Positions 8,877 to 18,128 of a stretch of DNA of 64,000 nucleotides are shown piece after piece. A model generated the notes under the pieces. It had not been told where the DNA came from. It saw nothing but the letters and a program-made list of their open reading frames with translations, and did no database searches. Origin of the DNA: Paracidovorax anthurii (GTDB lineage: Bacteria > Pseudomonadota > Gammaproteobacteria > Burkholderiales > Burkholderiaceae_C); contig NZ_QLTA01000009.1 of assembly GCF_003269065.1 (NCBI RefSeq), positions 1 through 64,000 on the forward strand, read 5' to 3'. The translations under genes and the position numbers were made by a program. Numbering within the stretch: the first letter of the stretch is position 1; each line of letters starts with the position of its first letter.

Positions 8877-9788
8877 ATGAAGCATTACCTGCAATTCAAG
8901 GACCTCGCCGCAGACGAATACGCCTACCTGCTGGAGCGCGCCGCGTTCATCAAGGCGAAGTTCAAGAACTACGAGAAGCACCACCCGCTCTCCGACCGCA
9001 CGCTAGCGATGATCTTCGAGAAGGCCAGCACCCGCACGCGCGTGAGCTTCGAGGCCGGCATGTACCAGCTCGGCGGCAGCGTGGTGCACCTGACCACGGG
9101 CGACAGCCAGCTCGGCCGCGCCGAGCCCATCGAGGACAGCGCCAAGGTCATCAGCCGCATGGTGGACCTGGTGATGATCCGCACCTACGAGCAGACCAAG
9201 ATCGAGCGCTTCGCGGCGCACTCGCGCGTGCCGGTCATCAACGGCCTGACCAACGAGTTCCACCCCTGCCAGATCCTGGCCGACATCTTCACCTTCATCG
9301 AGCACCGCGGCTCCATCCAGGGCAAGACCGTGGCCTGGGTGGGCGATGGCAACAACATGGCCAACACCTGGCTGCAGGCCGCCGAGCTGCTGGGCTTCAC
9401 GGTGCACGTGAGCACGCCCTCGGGCTACGAGGTGGACAGCCGGGTCGCCGGCGTGGCGGCCGGCTCGCACTACAAGGTGTTCCAGGACCCGATCGAGGCC
9501 TGCCGGGGCGCCGACCTCATCACCACCGACGTGTGGACCAGCATGGGCTACGAGGCCGAGAACGAGGCGCGCAAGAAGGCCTTCGCCGACTGGTGCGTCG
9601 ATGCCGAGATGATGGCCGCCGCCCGGCCCGATGCGCTCTTCATGCACTGCCTGCCCGCGCACCGCGGCGAGGAGGTGGAGGCCGACGTGATCGACGGCCC
9701 GCAGTCCGTGGTGTGGGACGAGGCCGAGAACCGCATGCACGTGCAGAAGGCTCTGATGGAGTACCTGCTGCTCGGCCGCGTCGCCTGA
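8877..9788 (+). CDS. argF: Ornithine carbamoyltransferase
   Basis: A 303-residue enzyme making citrulline from ornithine and carbamoyl phosphate. The carbamoyl phosphate loop FEKASTRTRVSFEAGM (STRT), HPCQILAD, and the ornithine/cysteine loop FMHCLPAHRGEEV are all intact. Two starts are possible: ATG at 8859, which overlaps the argD stop as ATGA, or ATG at 8877, which gives the usual MKHYLQFKDL N-terminus; I chose the latter. Either way argD-argF form one coupled transcription unit. Confidence 0.95.
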   Translation: MKHYLQFKDLAADEYAYLLERAAFIKAKFKNYEKHHPLSDRTLAMIFEKASTRTRVSFEAGMYQLGGSVVHLTTGDSQLGRAEPIEDSAKVISRMVDLVMIRTYEQTKIERFAAHSRVPVINGLTNEFHPCQILADIFTFIEHRGSIQGKTVAWVGDGNNMANTWLQAAELLGFTVHVSTPSGYEVDSRVAGVAAGSHYKVFQDPIEACRGADLITTDVWTSMGYEAENEARKKAFADWCVDAEMMAAARPDALFMHCLPAHRGEEVEADVIDGPQSVVWDEAENRMHVQKALMEYLLLGRVA

Positions 9789-9810
9789 CGCGGCCTCTTC
9801 CCTTCGCTCC

Positions 9811-10479
9811 ATGGCCCCGGACCGCGACGCCCTCCTGGCCCGCTGGGCGGCGCTGGGCCGGCAGCTCGGGCGCGAAGGCCCAGCCTGGATGGCGCAGGGG
9901 CGGCGCCTGCTGCGCCACTGGTCCCTGTGGCCGCGCGCCTACCACGGCACCCGCCACCTGCAGGCCTGCCTCGACCATTTCGAGGCCGCGCGCGCGGCGC
10001 CCCCCTCGCAGGCCATGGCCGATCCGCAGGCCGTCGCCCTCGCGCTCTGGTTCCACGATGCCGTCTACTGGCCCTGGTCGCGCCGCAACGAGGAGCGCAG
10101 CGCCCGGTGGGCATGCCGCTTCCTGCAGGCCCAGGGCTTCGCCCCCACCCTGGTGGACACGGTGGAGCGGCACATCCTGGCCACGCGCCATGCGCCCGCC
10201 AGCCCGATCGAGGGCGACGCCCGCTGGGTGGTGGACATCGACCTCGCCATCCTCGGCCAGCCCCCCGGGGCATACGCGGAGTTCGAGCGGAACGTGCGCC
10301 GCGAATACCGCTTCGTGCGCTGGCCGCGCTACTGCGCGGGCCGCTGCGCGGTCCTGCAGTCCTTCCTGGACCGCCCTTCGGTGTATGCCACCCGGTGGTT
10401 CGGCGACCGCTGCGAGGCTCAGGCCCGCCTGAACCTGCGCCACGCGCTGGAGACGCTGGGCCGGGGCCACCCGTTCTGA
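9811..10479 (+). CDS. Predicted HD-superfamily metal-dependent hydrolase (COG4339 type)
   Basis: A 222-residue protein with spaced metal-ligand motifs of HD hydrolases: YHGTRHLQACLDHF near residues 45-57, LALWFHDAVYWPWSRRNEERSA near 77-97, VERHILATRHA near 118-128, and WVVDIDLAILG near 140-150. This matches COG4339 proteins, often misnamed as an NMDA-receptor subunit. Substrate unknown. It starts 22 bases after argF on the same strand and could be read with the arginine genes, without a known functional link. Confidence 0.75.
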   Translation: MAPDRDALLARWAALGRQLGREGPAWMAQGRRLLRHWSLWPRAYHGTRHLQACLDHFEAARAAPPSQAMADPQAVALALWFHDAVYWPWSRRNEERSARWACRFLQAQGFAPTLVDTVERHILATRHAPASPIEGDARWVVDIDLAILGQPPGAYAEFERNVRREYRFVRWPRYCAGRCAVLQSFLDRPSVYATRWFGDRCEAQARLNLRHALETLGRGHPF

Positions 10480-10667
10480 CCACGGCACCGCCGCCCGGGG
10501 CGAAGGATGCCGCCCGGCCCGCGCCGCGCGGGACGGCCGCTTTGTTCACAACTGCGGCGAAATGACAAACGGGTGCCCGAGAGTCCCATCTCCGTGCGTT
10601 CCCTTTGGCCCACGGCAGGGTCAGGCCGGGGAGAATTTCCGTCCTCCCATTTGCTGCCCCTTCTTCC

Positions 10668-11390
10668 ATGACGTCGCCCACGGCCTCTGCGCGCCCCTCC
10701 ACCCACCAAGGCACCGCCTTCCATGACGAAAGCTTCACCCGCGAGCGGCTGGCGCAGTGCCTGGCCGAGGAGACCGCGCCGCTGCTCTTCGAGCGCTGCC
10801 GCTTCGAAGGCGTGGACATGAGCCACCTGACGCTGGCAGGCTGCATCTTCTCGGAATGCCATCTCCAGGACGCGAACCTCGTGGCCTGCGACCTGGGCGC
10901 CAGCCGCTGGTTCCACTGCGATGCCGCGCGCGCGGATTTCCGCAGCGCCCGCGCGGACGCGGCGGAATTCCAGGCCTGCAACCTCGGCAACACCCGCTGG
11001 CAGAACGCGGTGATCGATGACGCGCGCTTCATCGAATCCAAGCTGACCGGCGCGCATTTCGGCAATGTGAAAGGCTCGGGCGTGGTGTTCAACCGCTCGC
11101 AGCTCTTCGCCGCCCACCTGCGCGGCATGGGCTTTCGCAAGGCGCGGATCGAAGAGGTCAACTTCGCGGAGGCGGACCTTTCGCAATGCGATTTCCGCCA
11201 GGCCGTCTTCGTGGGGGGCAGCCTGCGCGACGCCCGCGTGGACAACGCCGATTTCTCCTTGGCGGACCTGGGCGCCACCGAGATCTCCGGCCTGCCCCTG
11301 TGGAACAACCCGAAGTTCCGCAAGGCCCGCATCTCCCTGGCCCAGGCGGCCGCCCTGGCCGAGGAGGGCGGGCTGGTGGTGGACATCTGA
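10668..11390 (+). CDS. Pentapeptide-repeat protein
   Basis: A 240-residue protein with a right-handed pentapeptide helix. Repeats of the A(D/N)LxX or ADFxX kind run from about residue 40 to 210, for example QDANLVACDLG, ARADFRSARADAAEF, GAHFGNV, VNFAEADLSQCDF, DNADFSLADLGATEI. Size resembles Qnr/McbG-type DNA-mimic proteins, but the family is too varied to assign gyrase protection. ATG 10668 follows a region without a strong Shine-Dalgarno. No operon partner: the upstream gap is 188 bases and the next gene is convergent. Confidence 0.8.
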   Translation: MTSPTASARPSTHQGTAFHDESFTRERLAQCLAEETAPLLFERCRFEGVDMSHLTLAGCIFSECHLQDANLVACDLGASRWFHCDAARADFRSARADAAEFQACNLGNTRWQNAVIDDARFIESKLTGAHFGNVKGSGVVFNRSQLFAAHLRGMGFRKARIEEVNFAEADLSQCDFRQAVFVGGSLRDARVDNADFSLADLGATEISGLPLWNNPKFRKARISLAQAAALAEEGGLVVDI

Positions 11391-11421
11391 CGCGCCCGGC
11401 CGGGGACGGCCGGGCGCGGCT

Positions 11422-11676
11422 TCAGTTCCGCGGCGCTCCCGAGGGGCCCGGACGCACGATGGACACCGGCCGCGCCGCATCGCCGCCGGCCCCCGTGGTG
11501 GCGCAGCCACCCGCCGCGCCGCTGCCGCAGCTGCTGCATCCACCGCAGCCGGACGATTCGGCCAGCGCCGGGTGCACCGCCCCCAGGCGCCCGCGCCAGC
11601 GCGCGGGCATCCACTTCCATGCCAGATAGGCGGCAGCCACCGCCACGATGGCCACGACGATCCATTCCTGAGCCAT
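11422..11676 (-). CDS. Small Cys-rich membrane protein downstream of feoB
   Basis: An 84-residue protein: one N-terminal membrane helix (WIVVAIVAVAAAYLAWKW, residues 5-22) and then a cluster SSGCGGCSSCGSGAAGGC carrying five cysteines. The layout matches FeoB-associated Cys-rich membrane proteins. The ATG at 11676 has GGAGG nine bases upstream, and that site lies inside the last codons of feoB, so translation is probably coupled. A role in ferrous iron handling or FeoB assembly is inferred from the context; function is not established. Confidence 0.75.
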   Translation of the reverse strand: MAQEWIVVAIVAVAAAYLAWKWMPARWRGRLGAVHPALAESSGCGGCSSCGSGAAGGCATTGAGGDAARPVSIVRPGPSGAPRN

Positions 11677-11681
11677 GTCCT

Positions 11682-13562
11682 TCAACCTCCGGAGGTGAGC
11701 GCGAGCGCCACGCGGTAGGTGACGAAACTCGCGGCGTAGGCCAGCGCGAAGAGGTATCCCGCCATGAGCAGCGGATAGCGCCAGCTGTTGGTTTCACGCC
11801 GCACGGCGGCGATGGTGGAGATGCACTGCGGCGCGAACACGAACCACGCCAGCAGCGACAGCGCGGTGGCCAAAGACCACGTGCCGGCGATCAGCGTGCC
11901 CAGCTGCGCGGCGGCTTCCTCGCCGGTGGCCGACAGCGCATAGACCGTGCCCAGCGCGCTCACCGCCACCTCGCGCGCGGCCATGCCGGGGATGAGCGCG
12001 ATGGCGATCTGCCAGTTGAAGCCGATCGGCGCCACCAGCGGCTGCAGCAGCGCACCGATGCGCCCGGCCAGGCTGTACTGGATGGCCGCACCGGTGGCGC
12101 CGTCGGGCGGCGCCGGGTAGCTGGAGAGGAACCACAGCAGGATGGTGACGGCCAGGATGATGCCGCCCACGCGCTTGAGGAAGATCATGGCGCGCTCGTA
12201 GAGGCCCTGCGCCAGGCCGCGCGGGCTGGGCCAGCGGTAGGCGGGCAGCTCCATCAGCAGCGGCGTGGCGCCCTGCTGGCGGCGCGCGAGCTTGGCCACG
12301 GCGGCCACGGCCATGGCGCTCGCGATGCCGCCGAAGTAGAGCGCGAACAGCACCAGCCCCTGCAGGTTGAACACGCCCGCCACCGTGCGCTCGGGGATGA
12401 AGGCGCCGATGAGCAGCGCATAGACCGGCAGGCGCGCCGAGCAGGTCATGAGCGGCGCGATCATGATGGTGACGAGCCGGTCGCGCCAGTGGGTGATGGA
12501 ACGCGTGGCCATCACGCCCGGCACGGCGCACGCGAAGCTGGAGAGCAGCGGGATGAACGAGCGCCCCGACAGCCCCACCGTGCCCATCACGCGGTCGAGC
12601 AGGAAGGCCGCGCGCGGCAGGTAGCCCGAATCCTCCAGCGCGAGGATGAAGAAGAACAGGATCAGGATCTGCGGCAGGAAGACCAGCACCCCGCCCGTGC
12701 CGGCCAGGATGCCGTCGGTGAGCAGGCTGCGCAGCGGCCCGTCGCCCATGTGCGCGTTGACCCAGCCCGAGAGCGCGGCCACGCCGTCCTCGATGAGGCC
12801 CTTGGGCGCCTCGGCCCAGCTGAACACGGCCTGGAACATCAGGAACAGCGTGGCGGCCAGCAGCAGCAGGCCCCAGAGCGGGTGCAGCACGACGGCATCG
12901 ATGCGGTCGTCGGCGCGCAGGCTGGCGGCGGGCTCGCGCACGGCCACGGACATGATGCGGCGCACCTCCTGGTGCTGGCGCATGGCGCGCTCGGCAGCGC
13001 CCGTGGCGCCGGGCGCATCGCCCGCCGCCGCGGGCGTGGACGGCAGGGCGGCCGTGTCGAGCCAGCCCAGCAGCTCGCGCGCGCCGTCGCTGCGCACGCC
13101 CACGGTGGCGATCACGGGCATGCCGAGTTCCCGCGACAGCGCCTCGCGATCGATCGCGATGCCCTGGCGCTCGGCCATGTCGCTCATGTTGAGCACGAGC
13201 AGCATGGGCAGGCCCAGCGCGCGGGCCTCCAGTACGAGCCGCAGGTTGAGCCGCAGGTGGGTGGCATCGGTCACGCACACCAGCAGGTCGGGCACCGCCT
13301 CGCCCGGGCGGCGGCCGGTGACGATGTCGCGCGTGACGGCCTCGTCGAGGCTGTGGGCGTTCAGGCTGTAGGCGCCCGGCAGGTCGAGCACGCGCACGCG
13401 GCGCCCGCCCGCGGTCTGCAGGTGCCCTTCCTTGCGCTCCACGGTGACGCCGGCATAGTTGGCGACCTTCTGGCGCGCGCCGGTCAGCAGGTTGAAGAGC
13501 GCGGTCTTGCCGCAGTTGGGGTTGCCCAGCAGGGCGATGCGCAGGGGCGATGCGGCGCTCAT
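11682..13562 (-). CDS. feoB: Ferrous iron transporter FeoB
   Basis: A 626-residue inner-membrane Fe(II) permease with an N-terminal GTPase. The G1 motif GNPNCGKT is at residues 13-20, G3 DLPG at 60-63, and LVLNMSD gives the G4-like site. The C-terminal part has the FeoB gate regions (FPQCIS-type FAPQCISTIAAVRRE near 560-575) and many membrane helices. It is shorter than E. coli FeoB because the cytosolic spacer between GTPase and membrane part is compact. It overlaps the feoA stop by four bases (ATGA), so the two are coupled, with the Cys-rich gene as third member. Confidence 0.95.
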   Translation of the reverse strand: MSAASPLRIALLGNPNCGKTALFNLLTGARQKVANYAGVTVERKEGHLQTAGGRRVRVLDLPGAYSLNAHSLDEAVTRDIVTGRRPGEAVPDLLVCVTDATHLRLNLRLVLEARALGLPMLLVLNMSDMAERQGIAIDREALSRELGMPVIATVGVRSDGARELLGWLDTAALPSTPAAAGDAPGATGAAERAMRQHQEVRRIMSVAVREPAASLRADDRIDAVVLHPLWGLLLLAATLFLMFQAVFSWAEAPKGLIEDGVAALSGWVNAHMGDGPLRSLLTDGILAGTGGVLVFLPQILILFFFILALEDSGYLPRAAFLLDRVMGTVGLSGRSFIPLLSSFACAVPGVMATRSITHWRDRLVTIMIAPLMTCSARLPVYALLIGAFIPERTVAGVFNLQGLVLFALYFGGIASAMAVAAVAKLARRQQGATPLLMELPAYRWPSPRGLAQGLYERAMIFLKRVGGIILAVTILLWFLSSYPAPPDGATGAAIQYSLAGRIGALLQPLVAPIGFNWQIAIALIPGMAAREVAVSALGTVYALSATGEEAAAQLGTLIAGTWSLATALSLLAWFVFAPQCISTIAAVRRETNSWRYPLLMAGYLFALAYAASFVTYRVALALTSGG

Positions 13563-13876
13563 GCCACGCCCTCCCCGGGCCGCACGCGCACCAGCGCGGC
13601 TTCATGGCGCCGCAGCGCGAAGGTGGCCTGGCCGATGCGCACGGCGATCGGATCGCCCCCAGGGAAGCCGCTGGCCACCACGCGCACGGGCTCGCCGGGC
13701 AGGAAGCCGATTTCCATGAGGCGCTGGAGGATGGCCTGCTCGCGCTCGTCGCTCGCGGGCTGCAGCTCCATCACGCAGGCCGGCGTGCCGCGCGGCAGCC
13801 GGTCGAGGCCGACGAGATCGGTCATGGCGGACGGACGGGCCACGGCGGGCCCCATCACTCCTTCTGACATTTTCAT
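13559..13876 (-). CDS. feoA: Ferrous iron transport protein FeoA
   Basis: A 105-residue protein (from the first ATG) ending in an SH3-like FeoA domain: LDRLPRGTPACVMEL, RLMEIGFLPGEPVRVVA, PIAVRIGQATFALRRHEA. It supports FeoB in Fe(II) uptake in the cytoplasm. The start is uncertain: ATGs at 13876, 13870 and 13855 are all in frame and none has ideal spacing to a ribosome-binding site (GAAGGAG lies just before the one at 13855). It is the first gene of feoA-feoB-Cys-rich protein. A Fur-like box lies 12 bases upstream of the first ATG. Confidence 0.9.
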   Translation of the reverse strand: MKMSEGVMGPAVARPSAMTDLVGLDRLPRGTPACVMELQPASDEREQAILQRLMEIGFLPGEPVRVVASGFPGGDPIAVRIGQATFALRRHEAALVRVRPGEGVA

Positions 13877-13887
13877 GGGATATTGTT

Positions 13888-13906
13888 GGAAATGATATTA
13901 ATTTTC
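13888..13906. promoter_or_regulatory. Fur box upstream of feoA
   Basis: GGAAATGATATTAATTTTC matches the 19-bp consensus GATAATGATAATCATTATC at 14 positions by my hand alignment. It sits right at the feoA promoter in an AT-rich patch that stands out from the surrounding GC. Iron repression of the feo operon is the expected consequence. Confidence 0.75.
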
Positions 13907-14060
13907 ATTCTATCCACCCGGCCTTCGAGGGCCTTGTGATGGATCACAGACCCGGGCAGCCCGCAAAGGTTCTGCGGACCGGGCATTTCTGTCGCCGGGC
14001 CGCCGCCGCGCGGGGCGCGGCACAATCGCGCCCAGCCCGCCACCGCCAGCCACCTTGTCC

Positions 14061-14387
14061 ATGAGCCTCCATCCCTGCCTGACGTGCGGCGCCTGCTGCG
14101 CGAGTTTCCGCGTCGATTTCTCGGTGCACGAATCGGAGGAGATGGGTGGCAGCGTCCCGGGGGGCCTCGTGGTGGAGGTGAACGACGGGCTGCGCCGCAT
14201 GCGGGGCACCGACCACGCCGCGCCGCGCTGCGCGGCGCTCACCGGCCGCGTGGGCGCCCGGGCGGCCTGCGGCATCTACGAATGGCGCCCCTCCCCCTGC
14301 CGCGAGTTCGAGGCCGGCGGCGAAGCCTGCGCCCGCGCGCGCAGGCGCCACGGCCTGGAGCCGCTGGCGGACTCCGTGGTGTTCTGA
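14061..14387 (+). CDS. YkgJ-family cysteine cluster protein
   Basis: A 108-residue protein whose cysteines form the YkgJ/UPF0153 metal-cluster pattern: HPCLTCGACCASF at the N-terminus (four Cys), then APRCAAL, ACGIYEWRPSPCREF and EACARA. The family is thought to bind zinc or an iron-sulfur centre; function unknown. ATG 14061 is preferred to the in-frame TTG at 14055. It converges with the Lrp-type gene; between them is a GC hairpin (GGGCCCG / CGGGCCC at 14397-14412) without a T run. Confidence 0.85.
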   Translation: MSLHPCLTCGACCASFRVDFSVHESEEMGGSVPGGLVVEVNDGLRRMRGTDHAAPRCAALTGRVGARAACGIYEWRPSPCREFEAGGEACARARRRHGLEPLADSVVF

Positions 14388-14420
14388 CCGGACCGCGGGC
14401 CCGCGCGGGCCCGGCCAAGG

Positions 14421-14894
14421 TCAGCCGGGCACCGGCAGCCCGCCGATGCGCCCCTTGAATTCCTGCAGCGAGAAATAGCTGTGCACGTGGCGCACGCCGG
14501 GCAGGCGGTGCAGCCGGCCCTGCAGCAGCTCGGAATACGCATCCAGGTCGCGGGCCACCACCACGAGCATGAAATCCTCGGGCCCGGAGATGCCGTGGAA
14601 CATCACCACCTCGGGGATCGCGCGGACGGCGTCCTCGAACGGCCGGGAGGACGCCTCGGTCTGCCGGTCGATGCCCACCATCACGAACACCAGCACGCCC
14701 AGCCCCAGTGCGCGGCGGTCCAGGGCCGCGTGGTAGCCGGCGATGACGCCGTCGTCCTCCAGGCGCTTGACGCGCCGCCAGCAGGGCGACTGCGAGAGGT
14801 GCGCCATCTGCGCCAGCTCGCCCGAGGTGAGGCGCGCGTCGTCCTGCAGGGCCGCCAGGAGCTGCCGGTCGGTGCGATCGAGGTCGGCTTGCAT
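14421..14894 (-). CDS. kynR: Lrp/AsnC-family regulator of the kynurenine operon
   Basis: A 157-residue Lrp/AsnC protein: N-terminal HTH (LDRTDRQLLAALQDDARLTS, ELAQMAHLSQSPCWRRVKRLEDDGVI) and a C-terminal ligand-binding RAM domain ending in VRHVHSYFSLQEFKG. It is transcribed away from kynB and shares a 142-bp intergenic region with it. Lrp-type regulators in this position (KynR in Pseudomonas) activate kyn genes in response to kynurenine, so the same role is inferred here. Symbol given by context and family. Confidence 0.85.
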   Translation of the reverse strand: MQADLDRTDRQLLAALQDDARLTSGELAQMAHLSQSPCWRRVKRLEDDGVIAGYHAALDRRALGLGVLVFVMVGIDRQTEASSRPFEDAVRAIPEVVMFHGISGPEDFMLVVVARDLDAYSELLQGRLHRLPGVRHVHSYFSLQEFKGRIGGLPVPG

Positions 14895-14921
14895 AGGTTT
14901 TTTCCTTTTTCCAGCAAATCG

Positions 14922-14940
14922 GAAGATTTATCCAATTTTC
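14922..14940. promoter_or_regulatory. Candidate Lrp/KynR binding site
   Basis: GAAGATTTATCCAATTTTC is a near-palindrome (GAAGATT and AATTTTC arms, one mismatch, 5-base centre) of the AT-rich Lrp type. It is 28 bases upstream of the regulator start and 97 bases upstream of kynB, suitable for controlling both. Confidence 0.5.
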
Positions 14941-15036
14941 AGGCTTGTCAGGATTAAACGACACCATACCCCACCCGTGTGCCTAGGATGCGCCCCATAG
15001 CGGTTCGAAGCCGCCTTTGGAGGGAGGAGACAGCCT

Positions 15037-15684
15037 ATGACCGCTACCCGCACGCTGTGGGACATTTCCGCGCCGGTGCACGCCGGCAGCCCGGTGTTCC
15101 CGGGCGACACGCCCTATTCGCAACAGTGGTGCGCCACCATCGGCCCGCAGTGCCCGGTGAACGTGAGCGCGGTCACCCTCTCGCCGCACGTGGGCTCGCA
15201 TGCCGACGCCCCGCTGCACTACGACCCCCAGGGCGCCGCCATCGGCAACGTCGCGCTGGACGCCTTCCTCGGGCCCTGCCGGGTCATCCACGCGATCGGC
15301 CGGGGCCCTCTCATCGGGTGGGAGCACCTCGCGCACGCCGTGGACGGCGGCGCCCCCCTGCCCCCGCGCGTGCTGGTGCGCACCTACGGGCGCATGCCCG
15401 TGGACCGCTGGGACGGCGCGCTGGCCGCCTATGCGCCCGAGACCATCGAGCGCCTGGCCGACCGGGGCGTGGTGCTGGTGGGCATCGACACCGCCAGCAT
15501 CGACCCGGCCGAGAGCAAGGCGCTGGAGAGCCACCAGGTGATCCGCCGGCGCGGCCTGCGGGTGCTGGAGAACCTCGTGCTCGACGCCGTGCCCGAGGGC
15601 GACTACGAACTCATCGCCCTGCCCCTGAAGCTCACCACCGCCGATGCCTCGCCCGTGCGTGCCGTGCTGCGGGCCCTGGACTGA
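15037..15684 (+). CDS. kynB: Kynurenine formamidase
   Basis: A 215-residue cyclase-family hydrolase converting N-formylkynurenine to kynurenine and formate. It carries the metal-binding signature [14 protein letters not shown] near residues 51-64, the start [19 protein letters not shown] that defines KynB, and the late [19 protein letters not shown]. The ATG at 15037 follows the strong site GGAGGGAGGAGACAGCCT. It is the first gene of the kyn unit. The 98-bp gap before kynU is unusually long and contains a copy of the dispersed palindromic repeat. Confidence 0.95.
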   Translation: MTATRTLWDISAPVHAGSPVFPGDTPYSQQWCATIGPQCPVNVSAVTLSPHVGSHADAPLHYDPQGAAIGNVALDAFLGPCRVIHAIGRGPLIGWEHLAHAVDGGAPLPPRVLVRTYGRMPVDRWDGALAAYAPETIERLADRGVVLVGIDTASIDPAESKALESHQVIRRRGLRVLENLVLDAVPEGDYELIALPLKLTTADASPVRAVLRALD

Positions 15685-15751
15685 GCCCCGGGCGCCCTGA
15701 AGGCCCTTTTCTCGGCCTTTGGGCCTCCATGTCGCCGTATCCGCTGCGAAG

Positions 15752-15774
15752 TTAGCTACACATTTAATAGCAAT
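15752..15774. repeat. Dispersed ~23-bp palindromic repeat, copy 1 (kynB-kynU gap)
   Basis: AT-rich imperfect palindrome with arms TTAGCTA and TAGCAAT around CACATTTAA. It sits inside the kyn operon, nine bases before the kynU ATG. It belongs to the same family as the elements at 27627, 31771, 33498, 35706, 41957 and 63844. Confidence 0.65.
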
Positions 15775-15782
15775 CCCCTGCC

Positions 15783-17090
15783 ATGACCACCCTGGACGAC
15801 TGCCGCGCCCTCGATGCGCAAGACCCGCTGCGCCCGCTGCGCGACCACTTCCTGCTGCCCGAGGGCGTGATCTACCTCGACGGCAATTCCCTGGGCGTGA
15901 TGCCCCGGGCCGCGCCCGCGCGCATCGCCGACGTGGTGGCGCGCGAGTGGGGCACGGACCTGATCCGCTCGTGGAACGACGCCCGCTGGTTCGACCTGCC
16001 GCAGCGCCTGGGCGACCAGCTCGCGCCGCTGATCGGCGCGGGCGCCGGCGAGGTGGTGTGCACCGACAGCACCTCCGTCAATCTCTACAAGGTGCTGAGC
16101 GCCGCGCTGAACATCGCCCGCGAGGACGCACCCGCGCGCCGCCGCGTGGTGAGCGAGCGCAGCAACTTCCCCACCGATCTCTACATCGCCGAAGGCCTGT
16201 GCCGGGAGCGCGGCCTGGAGCTGGTGCTGGTGGAGCCCGAGGACATCGCCGCCGCGCTCACGGGCGACGTGGCCGTGCTGATGCTCACCCACGTCAACTA
16301 CCGCACGGGCGCGATGCACAACATGGCAGCGGTCACCGCCGACGCGCATGCCCGGGGCATCCTCTGCGTGTGGGACCTGGCGCACAGCGCGGGCGCGGTG
16401 CCGGTGGACCTGCGCGGCGCGCAGGCGGATTTCTCGATCGGCTGCGGCTACAAGTACCTCAACGGCGGCCCCGGCGCGCCCGCCTTCGCGTGGGTGCACC
16501 CGCGCCACGCGGACCGATTCTGGCAGCCGCTGTCGGGCTGGTGGGGCCACGCGGCGCCGTTCGCCTTCACGCCCGGCTACCAGCCGGCCCAGGGCATCGC
16601 GCGCTACCTCTGCGGCACGCAGCCCATCATCAGTCTGTCGGCCCTGCAGTGCGGGCTGGACGTGTTCACCGCGGCCGGGCCGCTGGGCGGCATGGCGGCG
16701 CTGCGCGCGAAGTCGCTGGCCCTCACGGACCTGTTCATTCGATTGGTGGAGGAGCGCTGCGCGGGCCACGGCCTGGGCCTGGCCACGCCGCGCGGGCATG
16801 CGCAGCGCGGCTCCCAGGTCTGCCTGACGCGCGACGAAGGCCAGGGCGTGGACGGCCGGGGCAGCGGCGCCTACGCCATCGTGCAGGCGCTGATCGCGCG
16901 CGGCGTGATCGGCGACTTCCGCAAGGGCGACGGCGGCCAGGGCCCGCACAAGGACATCCTGCGCTTCGGCTTCACGCCGCTCTACCTCGGCCACGAGGAC
17001 GTCTGGAACGCCGTGGAGCACCTGCGCACGGTGCTGGAGAGCGGCGAATGGCGCCGCCCCGAATTCAACCAACAACATGCCGTGACCTGA
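15783..17090 (+). CDS. kynU: Kynureninase
   Basis: A 435-residue PLP enzyme that cleaves kynurenine (or 3-hydroxykynurenine) to anthranilate and alanine. Landmarks: [39 protein letters not shown] for the cofactor phosphate, [14 protein letters not shown] with the PLP-ring Asp, and [19 protein letters not shown] with the Schiff-base lysine. [15 protein letters not shown] closes the protein. It is followed after 21 bases by kynA, so the three genes form an anthranilate pathway unit. Confidence 0.96.
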   Translation: MTTLDDCRALDAQDPLRPLRDHFLLPEGVIYLDGNSLGVMPRAAPARIADVVAREWGTDLIRSWNDARWFDLPQRLGDQLAPLIGAGAGEVVCTDSTSVNLYKVLSAALNIAREDAPARRRVVSERSNFPTDLYIAEGLCRERGLELVLVEPEDIAAALTGDVAVLMLTHVNYRTGAMHNMAAVTADAHARGILCVWDLAHSAGAVPVDLRGAQADFSIGCGYKYLNGGPGAPAFAWVHPRHADRFWQPLSGWWGHAAPFAFTPGYQPAQGIARYLCGTQPIISLSALQCGLDVFTAAGPLGGMAALRAKSLALTDLFIRLVEERCAGHGLGLATPRGHAQRGSQVCLTRDEGQGVDGRGSGAYAIVQALIARGVIGDFRKGDGGQGPHKDILRFGFTPLYLGHEDVWNAVEHLRTVLESGEWRRPEFNQQHAVT

Positions 17091-17111
17091 ACCGGCCGGA
17101 GACCGCCCCCC

Positions 17112-17987
17112 ATGTGCCCCCACGCCCCGCAAGCCGCCACCACCGCAGCCCCCCAGCCCGAAGCCATCGTGCACGAAGAGCGCGCCCAGCTCGACTTCAG
17201 CCGCGACATGAGCTATGGCGACTACCTGCAGCTCGACGCGATCCTGAGCGCGCAGTCGCCCCTCTCGCCCAACCACAACGAGATGCTGTTCATCGTGCAG
17301 CACCAGACCAGCGAGCTGTGGATGAAGCTCATGCTGCACGAGCTGCAGGCAGCCATCGCCCACGTGGCGCGGGACGACCTGCCGCCGGCCTTCAAGATGC
17401 TCGCGCGCGTGTCCAAGATCATGGAGCAGCTCGTGCACGCCTGGGACGTGCTGGCCACGATGACGCCGCCCGAGTACAGCGCCATCCGCCCCTACCTGGC
17501 GCAGTCCAGCGGCTTCCAGAGCTACCAGTACCGCTGCATCGAGTTCGCGCTGGGCAACAAGAACGCGGCCATGCTCCGGCCGCATGCGCACCGCCCCGAC
17601 CTGCTCGCGCGCGTGCAGGCCGCCTACGAGGCCCCCTCGCTCTACGATGAGGTGCTGCGCCTGCTGGCGCGCCGGGGCCTTCATGTGCCCGCCAGCCACA
17701 CGCAGCGCGACTGGACCCAGCCCTATGCGGAGAGCGACGCGGTGGAGCAGGCCTGGCTGGCCGTGTACCGCGACACGGCGCGCCACTGGGACCTCTACCA
17801 GATCGGCGAGAAGCTCACCGACCTGGAGGACGCCTTCCGCCTCTGGCGCTTCCGCCACGTGACCACGGTGGAGCGCGTGATCGGCTTCAAGCGCGGCACG
17901 GGCGGCACGGGCGGGGTGAGCTATCTGCGCCGCATGCTGGACGTGGTGCTGTTCCCCGAGATCTGGAAGCTGAGGACGAGTCTCTGA
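17112..17987 (+). CDS. kynA: Tryptophan 2,3-dioxygenase
   Basis: A 291-residue haem enzyme that opens the indole ring of tryptophan to N-formylkynurenine, the first step of the pathway. Strong family signatures: [58 protein letters not shown], and the C-terminal [16 protein letters not shown] with [13 protein letters not shown]. The first 25 residues are Ala/Pro-rich and variable. No anthranilate dioxygenase gene is visible nearby. Confidence 0.97.
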   Translation: MCPHAPQAATTAAPQPEAIVHEERAQLDFSRDMSYGDYLQLDAILSAQSPLSPNHNEMLFIVQHQTSELWMKLMLHELQAAIAHVARDDLPPAFKMLARVSKIMEQLVHAWDVLATMTPPEYSAIRPYLAQSSGFQSYQYRCIEFALGNKNAAMLRPHAHRPDLLARVQAAYEAPSLYDEVLRLLARRGLHVPASHTQRDWTQPYAESDAVEQAWLAVYRDTARHWDLYQIGEKLTDLEDAFRLWRFRHVTTVERVIGFKRGTGGTGGVSYLRRMLDVVLFPEIWKLRTSL

Positions 17988-18128
17988 AGCCCGCCTGAGC
18001 GGCCTTCTGACGGGTGGCGCCGCGCCGGTTCCATGCGCCCTGGGGGACTGCGCACGTGCGGCTAAAAGCCGAGAATGCCGGAGCCTCGCCGCAGCCGCGG
18101 CGAGGCCGTCCGCACGCCCTCCGCCGCC

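Noticed and set aside
14397-14412. GGGCCCG / CGGGCCC hairpin between convergent ykgJ-type and Lrp-type genes
   Set aside because: No U tract on either strand; mentioned in the gene entry but not called a terminator.
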